DNA of 10,663 nt from Candidatus Gastranaerophilales bacterium (GCA_021202305.1 JAJQDG010000086.1:1-10663), one strand, 5' to 3'; positions 1-6,862 are shown, numbered from the stretch's first letter. Notes: generated by a model not told the origin, from the letters alone. Made by a program: numbers and translations.

Positions 1-9
1 GGAATAATC

Positions 10-1764
10 ATGAAAAAGTTTTTATTAAGCGGAATTATTTTATTAATGGGGGGTATTCAGGCTTTTTCGCAAGAAATAACCCTATTGGATCCTTTTGCCG
101 AAATTAAGCAGGAAATAAGCGAATATCACCAAATTTTATCTTTTGAAAACAGAAGAATAAGCGCAATGTATCCAAGCGAAATAATTAACCGCGCCGGAAT
201 GAATTACCCCGGATACAGAGGCCCCGGGCAATTAGTTGTGTATTTCCCGGGATTTGCCTATTCCACAGGCACTAATGAATTCGGTACGGAAGCAGTCGTT
301 GAAAACGGCATAGTTGTGCGCCTGACCGGTGCAGATTCGGTTATCCCTAAAGACGGCTTTGTAATTTCAGGTCATGGTTCAAGCAAAAAATGGATTAAAG
401 ACAATTTAAAAATCGGCACAAATATTATAATTGACGGAAGCACCCTTATTGCATATACAACTCCTGACAGCTATATTTTTAATGCAAAAGAACGTTTGGA
501 AGATGCGGAAGATTTTGTTGATAACGCAAAAAAAAGCGGCGATGAAGATAAAAAAGCCGCATTCTATTTAAAAAAGGCTAAATCCGAATTAAAAAAAGCA
601 GAACGCGCCAGAGAGAATTTAAAAAAGAGTTACGCTGAATCATCCGTCAGCCTTTCTAATCTTGCCATAAAATATGCACTTCCCTATATAGAAACTGAAT
701 TTAAAGGTGTTTGGCTGCGCCCTGTTGAGAAAAATGTTTTTGAAATAAGGAAAACACTTGATAATATTCAAAAAACAGGAATTAATGAAATATTTTTAGA
801 AACCTGGTTTCACGGGTATACAATTTATCCGAGCAAAGTCATGAAAAAATACGGATTGACCCTGCAAAATCCGAAATTTTTAATGTATGACCCCTTAAGG
901 ATTTATATTGATGAAGCTCATAAACGGGGCATTAAAATACACTGTTGGTTTGAATCTTTTTATGTCGGAAACAATTATCCGCTGAATGATTCTTCGAGCG
1001 TTCTTGCTGTTTATCCTTCCTGGGGAAACAAAAATCTTGCAAATTATGACTCTGAAGATTATGTCAGCCATAAAGTTGAACACGGGGGATATTTTCTTGA
1101 CCCTGCTAATCCTGATGTAAGGACTTTTTTGAATGAATTAATCGCCGAAATTGTTACAAACTATGCTCCTGACGGCATTAATTTGGATTACACCCGCTAT
1201 CCCAGCGCACAAAGACCGGATGTTGCCAACTTTAAGCAATCAAATTGGGGATACAGCGAATTTGCAAGAAACGAATTTATGGAGTTAAATGAGGTTGACC
1301 CTGTTGAAATTGAGCCGGATACACCTCTGTGGCAAAGCTGGAATTTATACAGACAAAATAAGATTTATGATTATGTAAAAAATATAAGAGATACCGTTCC
1401 AAAAGGTGTAATGCTTTCTTCCGTTGTTTTTCCCGATTATGAACTTTGTCTTGAAACAAAACAGCAAGATTGGGTTCAATGGACAAAAGATGATTTAATT
1501 GATGCTGTTACGCCGCTTATAATGACGGCGGATAATGAGCTTTTTCAAAAAATATTAAAAAGTGTTAAATCAAATGTAGAAGGAAAAACCGAAATTATTA
1601 CGGGGCTTTTTGTAGGGTTTCTTGATGCCGAACCCGAGGATTTATTAAAACAAATCAGCGTTTCAAGGGCGCTAAAATCAAGCGGCGTAATTCTTTTTGA
1701 CTGGGCGCATTTGCCTGTAAAATATCAAAATGCGCTTCAATACAGAGTATTTATGCCAAAATAA
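10..1764 (+). CDS. Secreted GHL10-type glycosyl hydrolase-like protein
   Basis: A 584-residue protein of unknown substrate that probably acts outside the cytoplasmic membrane. The N-terminus has a lysine pair, a hydrophobic stretch (about residues 4-16) and a likely signal peptidase I site after AFS (18-20). No lipobox cysteine is present. Residues about 30-150 form a beta-rich leading domain containing IPKDGFVISGHG. A charged Lys/Glu/Ala-rich segment at about 158-208 looks like a coiled-coil spacer. From FKGVWLRP (231-238) to FDWAH near the C-terminus the pattern is that of the glycosyl hydrolase-like 10 (DUF187, PF02638) TIM barrel, with HCWFESF at 311-317 and DGINLDYTRYP at 388-398. The acidic residues there (Glu315, Asp388, Asp393) are candidate active-site positions by inference only. 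The start at 10 is preceded by GGA at a reasonable distance. Only nine bases of upstream DNA are in the window, so promoter and operon partners are unknown. Family assignment is fairly sure; enzymatic activity is not. Confidence 0.82.
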   Translation: MKKFLLSGIILLMGGIQAFSQEITLLDPFAEIKQEISEYHQILSFENRRISAMYPSEIINRAGMNYPGYRGPGQLVVYFPGFAYSTGTNEFGTEAVVENGIVVRLTGADSVIPKDGFVISGHGSSKKWIKDNLKIGTNIIIDGSTLIAYTTPDSYIFNAKERLEDAEDFVDNAKKSGDEDKKAAFYLKKAKSELKKAERARENLKKSYAESSVSLSNLAIKYALPYIETEFKGVWLRPVEKNVFEIRKTLDNIQKTGINEIFLETWFHGYTIYPSKVMKKYGLTLQNPKFLMYDPLRIYIDEAHKRGIKIHCWFESFYVGNNYPLNDSSSVLAVYPSWGNKNLANYDSEDYVSHKVEHGGYFLDPANPDVRTFLNELIAEIVTNYAPDGINLDYTRYPSAQRPDVANFKQSNWGYSEFARNEFMELNEVDPVEIEPDTPLWQSWNLYRQNKIYDYVKNIRDTVPKGVMLSSVVFPDYELCLETKQQDWVQWTKDDLIDAVTPLIMTADNELFQKILKSVKSNVEGKTEIITGLFVGFLDAEPEDLLKQISVSRALKSSGVILFDWAHLPVKYQNALQYRVFMPK

Positions 1765-1888
1765 TACCCTGCATGTAATTTTCAAGCCAAAATAAAATTC
1801 CCTTTAGCAAGGCGGCGGCATTACAATACAGTCAAATTTAATTTTAAGCCAAAAATAAAGCCCCGTTCATCTGTTACCTGAATAACGT

Positions 1889-1920
1889 CCGAAATTTGCG
1901 GAAATTTCGGCACTCTTTTT
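1889..1920 (+). terminator. Probable rho-independent terminator of the GHL10 gene
   Basis: A perfect 9-bp stem, CCGAAATTT (1889-1897) with AAATTTCGG (1902-1910), closes a 4-base loop. A T-rich run (1914-1920) follows on the plus strand. It lies 125 bases past the GHL10 stop and directly beside the end of ribH, whose stop codon overlaps the T-run. On the minus strand no T-run follows, so it fits the plus-strand gene better. It may still form in ribH mRNA. The remaining part of 1765-1888 shows nothing gene-like, only a short near-repeat (AAGCCAAAATAAA-like, near 1784 and 1846). Confidence 0.6.
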
Positions 1921-2383
1921 AAATTTCGTTCAGCAAATTTACAATTTCAATTGCGGATTTTGCAGCCTCAAAGCCCTTATTGCCCGCTTTTGTTCCGGCG
2001 CGTTCAATTGCCTGTTCAATATTATCCGTAGTTAAAACACCGAATAAAACAGGAATATTTTCGGTTAGCGAAACATTTGCAATTCCTTTTGACAATTCAG
2101 CTGCAACATAATCAAAATGAGGTGTTGAACCTTTTATAATTGCGCCGAGAGCAACAATAGCGCTATACCCTTTTTTTGCCGCTTTTTTACACAAAAGCGG
2201 AATTTCAAAGGCTCCGGGTACCCATATTACATCTATGTTGGATTCTTTTACGCCATGTCTGATGAAAGCGTCAAGCGCACCCGATAAAAGTTTTGAGCCG
2301 ATAAAATCATTAAATCTGGAAATTACAATACAAAATTTGTCTGTTTCTTTTGCGGTTAATTTACCTTCAAACGTATTTACCAT
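1919..2383 (-). CDS. ribH: 6,7-dimethyl-8-ribityllumazine synthase
   Basis: Catalyses the penultimate step of riboflavin synthesis, condensing 5-amino-6-ribitylaminouracil with 3,4-dihydroxy-2-butanone 4-phosphate to 6,7-dimethyl-8-ribityllumazine; the family forms pentamers or 60-mer capsids in the cytoplasm. The 154 residues match the usual family length. Visible motifs: SRFN at 22-25, PGAFEIP at 56-62, [14 protein letters not shown] at 80-93 with the conserved catalytic His at 89, and [10 protein letters not shown] at 128-137. An upstream in-frame start at 2467 exists but adds 28 basic residues lying inside yidC. The ATG at 2383 has a strong GGGG ribosome site just before it and gives the normal N-terminus. 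The yidC stop ends at 2385, leaving one base between the genes, and the ribosome site is inside the last yidC codons, so translation is probably coupled. No other rib genes are in the window. Confidence 0.96.
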   Translation of the reverse strand: MVNTFEGKLTAKETDKFCIVISRFNDFIGSKLLSGALDAFIRHGVKESNIDVIWVPGAFEIPLLCKKAAKKGYSAIVALGAIIKGSTPHFDYVAAELSKGIANVSLTENIPVLFGVLTTDNIEQAIERAGTKAGNKGFEAAKSAIEIVNLLNEI

Positions 2384-2384
2384 T

Positions 2385-3467
2385 TTATTCCCCTTCTTTA
2401 GAAATTTTTGCATCAATAACGGCTTCTGACGGTTTTTTAAGATTTTTATTTTTATCTTCGTTTTCAATCTGCCTGTTTATAATAACCGTCTGGAATATCT
2501 GAAAAATATTAGACGTAACAAGATACAAAAGCACGCCCGCAGGAATCGGCACAAAAAGAAAAGTTACAGTAATCATAACCGGCATGACCGTTGTCATTGA
2601 TTTTTGAATTGCAGCCTGCGAAGGGTCTTGTTTTGTATTTTGGGCTGCCATCATAATTTTTTGCATTAAAACCATGGTTAATACAAAAAGGACAAGCAAT
2701 AAAATTACATCAAAGTGAATTTGCTCAGCTGCTTTAATAGTGGGCACCTGCGCCATTAAAATATCGCCTTCGCGCTTGAATGTAACATCTTCTGTTTCTC
2801 TTGTTTGAGCGTTTGAAACTTTCGTTTCAACTTTTTCAATAGAATTAAGAGTAGAAAAATTAAGGTTTAAGCTGTCAATTTGAAGCTTAATATCCATCGG
2901 GGTTCCTGCCGTTATATCGCCCTGCACGGAAACAGCCTTTTGCGGCTGGCTGATTTTAACATCGTTTAATACTTTGCCGTCTTTTAAATAAACTGTGGCA
3001 AATTTCCCGGATTGCAGACGGACAAAACCGTCAACCTGAAAATTTCCGTCGCCTGAAAGACCCGCATTGCTTCTTATTGTGGCATCAAGCCTTTTTATAA
3101 AAAGAAAATTTGCATTACCGGCTTGTTCAATAAACATGGGACTCATTAAAGCAGAATATAAAAGTATGAATATTGGAAGCTGGATAAGCATGGGCAAGCA
3201 CCCTGACATAGGATTGACCTTATTTTCTTTCCAGAATTCCATCATCTTTTGCTGCATCATTTCAGGGTTTGATTTGTATCTTTCCTGTATAAGTTTTATC
3301 CTTGGCTGCACTTCCTGCATTTTTTTCATTGATTTTTGCTGCGAAACATTTGCAGGCCAGAGCGCCAGACGGATAATAACGGTTAAAACAATTATTGCTA
3401 AGCCCCAGTTGCCTACCATATCGGCAATCATTTTTAAAAATTGTATTGTTAATGCGGTAAAATCCAT
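2385..3467 (-). CDS. yidC: YidC/Oxa1/Alb3 membrane protein insertase, cyanobacterial-type layout
   Basis: Inserts and folds inner-membrane proteins, alone or with SecYEG. The 360 residues hold the conserved core. Core membrane segment 1 is at about 18-38, with the family's groove arginine at Arg33. A basic cytoplasmic loop follows at about 40-88 ([13 protein letters not shown], then [20 protein letters not shown]). Further segments lie at about 90-110 ([20 protein letters not shown]), 253-270, 292-308 and 310-330 ([17 protein letters not shown]), with a charged C-terminal tail. Between the second and third of these lies an extra region of about 130 residues (about 118-250), rich in beta-type sequence and expected to be extracytoplasmic. 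The large N-terminal periplasmic domain of proteobacterial YidC is absent. An in-frame stop lies three codons upstream of the ATG at 3467, so the start cannot move far up. An AGAGGA element lies 14 bases upstream, longer than usual. First gene of an operon with ribH. Confidence 0.96.
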   Translation of the reverse strand: MDFTALTIQFLKMIADMVGNWGLAIIVLTVIIRLALWPANVSQQKSMKKMQEVQPRIKLIQERYKSNPEMMQQKMMEFWKENKVNPMSGCLPMLIQLPIFILLYSALMSPMFIEQAGNANFLFIKRLDATIRSNAGLSGDGNFQVDGFVRLQSGKFATVYLKDGKVLNDVKISQPQKAVSVQGDITAGTPMDIKLQIDSLNLNFSTLNSIEKVETKVSNAQTRETEDVTFKREGDILMAQVPTIKAAEQIHFDVILLLVLFVLTMVLMQKIMMAAQNTKQDPSQAAIQKSMTTVMPVMITVTFLFVPIPAGVLLYLVTSNIFQIFQTVIINRQIENEDKNKNLKKPSEAVIDAKISKEGE

Positions 3468-3507
3468 ACTTGTTTATGTAATCCTCTAACTTAATTTCAC
3501 TTTCGAT

Positions 3508-3535
3508 TTTATAATAAACATGGTAATATTTACAA
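3508..3535 (-). promoter_or_regulatory. Candidate yidC-ribH promoter
   Basis: Reading the minus strand, TTGTAA (3535-3530) and TATAAA (3513-3508) are separated by 16 bases, matching sigma-70 boxes at 4/6 and 5/6. This predicts a start near 3501 and a leader of about 33 nt. It overlaps the -10 box proposed for mnmE on the other strand, so the two promoters would compete. AT-rich sequence makes chance matches common. Confidence 0.45.
3510..3515 (+). promoter_or_regulatory. Candidate mnmE -10 box
   Basis: A perfect TATAAT lies 22 bases before the chosen mnmE ATG at 3538. No good -35 hexamer is found at 16-18 bases. A transcript starting about 7 bases downstream would exclude the alternative ATG at 3520, which supports the start at 3538. 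Confidence 0.45.
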
Positions 3536-3537
3536 TT

Positions 3538-4866
3538 ATGAGTAACTTTTTTGATACAATTGCCGCAATTGCAACGCCAATCGGATTTGGGGGCATTGGA
3601 ATAATCAGGGTTTCGGGTTCATTTGCACTAAGTATTTCCGAAAAAATATTTGAAAAAAAAATTATTCCAAACAAAATTAATCACGGCTGGATTATTTATA
3701 AAAATAAAAAAATTGATGAGGCTGTTGTTTTATATTTTAAATCTCCGAACAGTTTTACGGGCGAAGATGTTGTTGAATTTCAAACCCACGGTTCTCCCGT
3801 TGTTATAAAAGAAATATTGGAAATTATATTAAATGAAGGCGCAAGATACGCTCAAAAGGGCGAATTTACAAAGCGCGCGTTTTTAAACCGCAAAATGGAT
3901 TTAACCGAAGCAGAAGCCGTTTTAGAATTGATTAATGCAAAAAGTGCAAAATCCGCTTCAAAAAGCGCATTGAATCTTTCAGGCGCGCTTTCTTCAATGA
4001 TTTCAGAATTACGTAATACTTTAATTCAAATTCTTGCAAAAATAACAGCTTCAATTGATTTTCCGGAAGACGTTGCCGAGGTTTCACATTTGGAGATAAT
4101 TAATGCTCTTGTACCTGTTAAAGAAAAGATTGAAGAAGTTTTGAAAAACGCCTCTGCGCACAATATTTTGCGCGAAGGCATAAAAATAGCAATAATAGGG
4201 CGCCCGAATGTCGGAAAATCTTCGCTTTTCAATGCGCTTTTAGGATTAAAACGCGCGATAGTAACGGAAATTGAAGGCACCACCCGCGATATTATTACAG
4301 AAACATTTGAAATAGACGGAATTTGCGCCACTTTAGTTGATACTGCGGGAATTCGGGAAAATGAAAATGCGGATATGGTTGAAAAAATCGGAATAGAACA
4401 GGCAAAAAATGCAGCTCTGGATGCCGATATTGTTTTAATGCTATATGACGGCGCAAAAGGCATAACACCTTTTGACGAGGAAATTTTTTCAAAAATAAAA
4501 AATAAAAAAAGAATTTTTGTTGCTGCAAAGTCCGATATTTCAAATAAAACTTATGCGGGTTCCGTGTCTATAAGCTCTAAAACAGGCGAAAATATTGAAC
4601 TTTTAAAAGAAAAAATAAAAGAATGCCTGACAGATATTAATATAGATGCAAATGAATTTACCACAAATCAAAGGCAGCAGGAAAGTTTAAAAAATGCCCT
4701 TCTTGCAATTGAAAATGCCCTTTTTGCCGCAAAAGAGAATGAATTAATTGATTTAATTTCAATTGATATTAAATCGGCGCTTGTTTCTTTGGGCGAAATT
4801 TGCGGAGAAGTTGTAAACGACGAAATTTTAGACAGTATTTTTGATAAATTCTGTATCGGAAAATAG
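3538..4866 (+). CDS. mnmE: tRNA uridine-34 5-carboxymethylaminomethyl modification GTPase MnmE
   Basis: Works with MnmG to build cmnm5U or related groups at the wobble uridine of certain tRNAs, using GTP and a folate one-carbon donor. The 442 residues are full length. The N-terminal TrmE domain has GGIGIIRVSG (18-27), SFTGEDVVEFQTHG (72-85) and GEFTKRAFLNRKMDLTEAEAV (108-128). The GTPase domain, nested in a helical domain, has P-loop GRPNVGKSS (221-229), switch TTRD (248-251), DTAG (268-271) and an SSKTG G5 motif. The C-terminus ends in the invariant FCIGK carrying the essential Cys439. The G4 motif reads AKSD (330-333) instead of NKxD. The ATG at 3538 gives the standard N-terminus; an in-frame ATG at 3520 adds six atypical residues and lies too near the promoter. 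No clear Shine-Dalgarno is present. Divergent from yidC and convergent with manC. Confidence 0.97.
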   Translation: MSNFFDTIAAIATPIGFGGIGIIRVSGSFALSISEKIFEKKIIPNKINHGWIIYKNKKIDEAVVLYFKSPNSFTGEDVVEFQTHGSPVVIKEILEIILNEGARYAQKGEFTKRAFLNRKMDLTEAEAVLELINAKSAKSASKSALNLSGALSSMISELRNTLIQILAKITASIDFPEDVAEVSHLEIINALVPVKEKIEEVLKNASAHNILREGIKIAIIGRPNVGKSSLFNALLGLKRAIVTEIEGTTRDIITETFEIDGICATLVDTAGIRENENADMVEKIGIEQAKNAALDADIVLMLYDGAKGITPFDEEIFSKIKNKKRIFVAAKSDISNKTYAGSVSISSKTGENIELLKEKIKECLTDINIDANEFTTNQRQQESLKNALLAIENALFAAKENELIDLISIDIKSALVSLGEICGEVVNDEILDSIFDKFCIGK

Positions 4867-4869
4867 CAC

Positions 4870-4946
4870 CTTAATTTTATTCAGGCAAAACCGGCTTTAC
4901 TTGCTTTCCGCCATGTTCAAAAACGGATAAACTTAATTTTATTCAG
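4870..4946. repeat. 15-bp direct repeat pair between mnmE and manC
   Basis: CTTAATTTTATTCAG occurs exactly at 4870-4884 and again at 4932-4946, 62 bases apart in the 100-bp gap between the convergent ends of mnmE and manC. No convincing hairpin plus T-run was found in this gap for either gene. The repeat could be a remnant of a small insertion, a protein site or a local duplication; the AT-rich context weakens any claim. Confidence 0.5.
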
Positions 4947-4966
4947 ACACGCATCCGCAGCCTTAT

Positions 4967-6364
4967 TTACGCTTTTGTGCGCCCGTAAATATCCTTGTAG
5001 CGGATAATATCTTCTTCAACTAATTTATCACCCTTTTGAACTTCAATAATTTTAAGCTCGACATCGTACGGATTTGCAAGAGAATGTTTGATTTTAACAG
5101 GAATATCAATGCTTGAACCCGGCTTTAAAATATAAGTTTTGTTATCCAGAGTAACTCTTGCGGTTCCTTTCAATACTACCCAGTGTTCGGAGCGAAAATT
5201 GTGGGATTGTAAACTCAATTGCCCCCTCGGAGAAACGCAAATCATTTTTGTTAAATACCCTTCACCCTGATTTAAAACAGTGTAATATCCCCAGGGGCGG
5301 TAAACGGTCGTGTGAATGCGGTGAGTTTCGTTATTTGCCTCTTTTAACTTTTCATAAATGTATTTTACTTCCTGCGTTTTATTTTTATCGCACACTAATA
5401 CTGCATCCGCGGTTTCAACCAGAAGTACATTATCAAGCCCTACGCCTGCAATAAGACGGTCTGAAGAATAAAGCATGGAATTTTTACAGTCTTTTGAAAT
5501 AACGTTACCGATATTAACATTGCCTTCTTTATTTTTCTTACTGATATCATATATTGATTCCCAGCACCCTAAATCGTTCCAATCCGATAAAAGGGGAACA
5601 ACCGCAATATTTTTAGCATGCTCCATTATTGCATAGTCAAGTGAAATGGACGGCATTTTATCAAATTTCATAAAATCAATTTCGCTATTTTTTTTAAAAT
5701 TAAATTCCAGAGCGATTGAATAAATTTCAGGAGCATATTCTTTTAGAGCGTTCATAAAAATTGAAGCCTTAAAAAGAAAAATTCCGGAATTCCAATAATA
5801 TTTTCCTGATTTAAAATATTTTTTTGCGGTTTTTTCATCAGGCTTTTCTTTAAATTCTGCTACGGTAAAAGCTTCTTTTTTGTTTAAATCTTTTCCTGTT
5901 TTAATATAGCCGTACCCTTCCTGCGGGCTGGAGGGAGTAATGCCGAATGTAACAATATAGCCTTCCTTTGCGTATTTTTCGCCGATAGAAATTGTTTTTG
6001 CAAACAGTTTATTATCTTTTATTAAATGATCGGAAGGAAGAATTAAAACAAGGTCGTCGCCTTTTTTGTCCATAATATATTTAACACAAACAGCAGCCGC
6101 AGGAGCAGTGTTTTTTGAAACCGGTTCGGACAGCAAAGTAACATTTTTTGAAATAACATCTAGCTGAGATTTTACATCGGACAAATGTTTTCTGTTTGTA
6201 ATATTTATAATGCTTTTTTCATCCATGATTTGAAGCAATCTTGTGTAGGTTGCTTCTAACAGCGATTTTTCCGTATTTATTTTTAAAAGCTGCTTAGGAT
6301 ACAATTCTCTTGATAAAGGCCACAATCTGGAGCCTGAACCGCCAGCTAAAATAACACCGTGCAT
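4967..6364 (-). CDS. manC: Bifunctional mannose-1-phosphate guanylyltransferase / mannose-6-phosphate isomerase (type II)
   Basis: Supplies GDP-mannose for polysaccharide or lipopolysaccharide synthesis. The N-terminal domain makes GDP-mannose from mannose-1-phosphate and GTP; the C-terminal cupin domain interconverts fructose-6-phosphate and mannose-6-phosphate. The 465 residues fit the AlgA/XanB/ManC class. Visible motifs: nucleotide-binding GGSGSRLWP (8-16) followed by YPKQ (22-25), LPSDH (109-113), EGYGYI (149-154), EKP (173-175) and GCW (266-268). The cupin half opens with RPWGYY (356-361) and has LQSHNFRSEHW (385-395), with Gln386, His388, Glu393 and His394 where the metal ligands usually sit, and ends near GRTK. 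A TTG at 6376 would add four residues, but the ATG at 6364 gives the normal MHGVILAGG start with a run of six G just upstream as ribosome site. No phosphomannomutase gene, needed between the two steps, is in the window. Confidence 0.95.
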   Translation of the reverse strand: MHGVILAGGSGSRLWPLSRELYPKQLLKINTEKSLLEATYTRLLQIMDEKSIINITNRKHLSDVKSQLDVISKNVTLLSEPVSKNTAPAAAVCVKYIMDKKGDDLVLILPSDHLIKDNKLFAKTISIGEKYAKEGYIVTFGITPSSPQEGYGYIKTGKDLNKKEAFTVAEFKEKPDEKTAKKYFKSGKYYWNSGIFLFKASIFMNALKEYAPEIYSIALEFNFKKNSEIDFMKFDKMPSISLDYAIMEHAKNIAVVPLLSDWNDLGCWESIYDISKKNKEGNVNIGNVISKDCKNSMLYSSDRLIAGVGLDNVLLVETADAVLVCDKNKTQEVKYIYEKLKEANNETHRIHTTVYRPWGYYTVLNQGEGYLTKMICVSPRGQLSLQSHNFRSEHWVVLKGTARVTLDNKTYILKPGSSIDIPVKIKHSLANPYDVELKIIEVQKGDKLVEEDIIRYKDIYGRTKA

Positions 6365-6390
6365 AAATCCCCCCAACTTCTGATAGAAAA

Positions 6391-6396
6391 ATTATA
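6391..6396 (-). promoter_or_regulatory. Candidate manC -10 box
   Basis: On the minus strand TATAAT (6396-6391) lies 26 bases before the manC ATG, predicting a leader of about 20 nt that includes the G-rich ribosome site. No recognisable -35 is present; that position falls in the stem and T-run of the terminator just upstream. Confidence 0.45.
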
Positions 6397-6513
6397 CTAT
6401 AAAAATAAAAAAAAAGGAGCTGATTTCTCAAGCTCCACTGTATTGCCATCACCAGTTAGATATAAATCATAGTTGGATTTTACAAACTTATAATATACTT
6501 TTGTACCAAATTT
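6397..6513 (-). pseudogene. Short orphan reading frame, possible 3' remnant of a lost gene
   Basis: This minus-strand frame runs 38 codons from just after a TAA to a TAG at 6397. Its translation includes YYKFVKSNYDLYLTGDG followed by NTVELEKS, which looks like real protein in composition. It has no ATG, no ribosome site and no open continuation upstream in any frame. The frame reads through the terminator hairpin at 6401-6436, which is odd for an intact gene. It may be the tail of a decayed gene that left its terminator behind, or chance. I do not recognise the family. Confidence 0.2.
6401..6436 (-). terminator. Strong rho-independent terminator facing manC
   Basis: On the minus strand GGAGCT (6436-6431), a 9-base loop and AGCTCC (6421-6416) are followed directly by nine T, one A and five T (6415-6401). 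This is the clearest intrinsic terminator in the window. It ends a minus-strand transcript coming from 6440-6860, where no intact gene is visible, and so hints at a noncoding RNA or a decayed gene upstream. It insulates manC from that transcript. Confidence 0.8.
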
Positions 6514-6622
6514 TTAAATCATTCTTTAGTTAGATTTTTCTTATACTTTAGTATGGTTTTAAGCTTATTTTGAGGCTGCTTTAAAAACTAAAAATTTCCC
6601 GCAAACTCAGGGGTACGGTTTC

Positions 6623-6801
6623 GATCCAGGCTGTGTGCTATCCCACACACAGCCTTGATCTCACACAACTTATCGTCGGATTTGAAAAACCTCAAAAAAT
6701 TGTCTGCGGGAGCGGGAGCGTTCGGTTGCGGAAGCAGGAGCGGCTTGTCGCTCATTTCCGCCGCAGCCGATAAGCTCATTCCCGCATTTTTTGGGTTTTT
6801 C
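6623..6801. ncRNA. Candidate structured noncoding RNA or structured dnaB leader, family unknown
   Basis: Two adjacent folds are visible. Hairpin 1 (6623-6660): GATC, one mismatch, then A plus GGCTGTGTG (6629-6637) pairing with CACACAGCC (6646-6654) plus T, then GATC. Rod 2 (6684-6801), outside in: GAAAAACC/GGTTTTTC, one bulged T, CAAAAAAT/ATTTTTTG, a 5-base bulge, GCGGGA/TCCCGC (6706-6711 with 6780-6785), GAGC/GCTC, TCGGTT/AGCCGA, GCGGAA/TTCCGC, then GAGCGG-CTTG-TCGCTC at the tip. Two positions (6726 with 6766; 6743 with 6748) are G-U wobbles if the plus strand is RNA but C-A mismatches on the minus strand, which favours the plus strand. Against that, the minus strand has a clear terminator downstream and a weak promoter-like pair near 6812-6841. 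The strand is therefore left open. GC is about 53% over 6601-6780, far above the flanks. Confidence 0.42.
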
Positions 6802-6856
6802 CGCATTCTCTCTTATTAAAATGTTACAAATGCCCCCTTGAAAGATTATTTTATTT

Positions 6857-6862
6857 TATACT
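6857..6862 (+). promoter_or_regulatory. Candidate dnaB -10 box with a leaderless start
   Basis: TATACT at 6857-6862 ends six bases before the dnaB ATG at 6869, so transcription would begin at or next to the start codon. TTGAAA at 6838-6843 resembles a -35 box, but its 13-base spacing is too short. No Shine-Dalgarno precedes the ATG. Confidence 0.4.

Noticed and set aside
1919..2467. Longer ribH form starting at 2467
   Set aside because: The extra 28 residues lie in yidC coding sequence and are basic and low-complexity; the ATG at 2383 has a strong ribosome site and gives the family's normal N-terminus.
3067..3489. 140-codon plus-strand frame opposite yidC
   Set aside because: It is an antisense shadow of the YidC coding sequence with no independent ribosome site or recognisable domain.
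4964..4991. 8-bp inverted repeat TATTTACG/CGTAAATA at the end of manC as a terminator
   Set aside because: The loop is 12 bases and no T-run follows on either strand, so it does not meet terminator criteria.
6611..6628. GGGG plus GGTTTCGAT on the plus strand, reminiscent of a tmRNA 5' end
   Set aside because: The spacing between GGGG and GGTTTCGA is too short, no tag frame ending in Ala-Ala-stop follows, and no T-arm or CCA end matching GGGGTAC is found downstream or, for a permuted form, upstream.
6722..6745. GCGGAAGCAGGAGCGGC, resembling the SRP RNA helix 8 GGAA tetraloop region
   Set aside because: The invariant GGAAG-AGCAGC arrangement and the matching asymmetric loop are absent; the rod's tip is a CTTG loop instead.
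6588..6806. 72-codon minus-strand open frame (MRKNPKNAG... start) over the GC-rich island
   Set aside because: Its composition (Pro/Ala-rich, low Ile/Lys) is unlike the other proteins here, only a poorly spaced purine run precedes the ATG, and the underlying DNA is dominated by long inverted repeats, which explains the open frame better.
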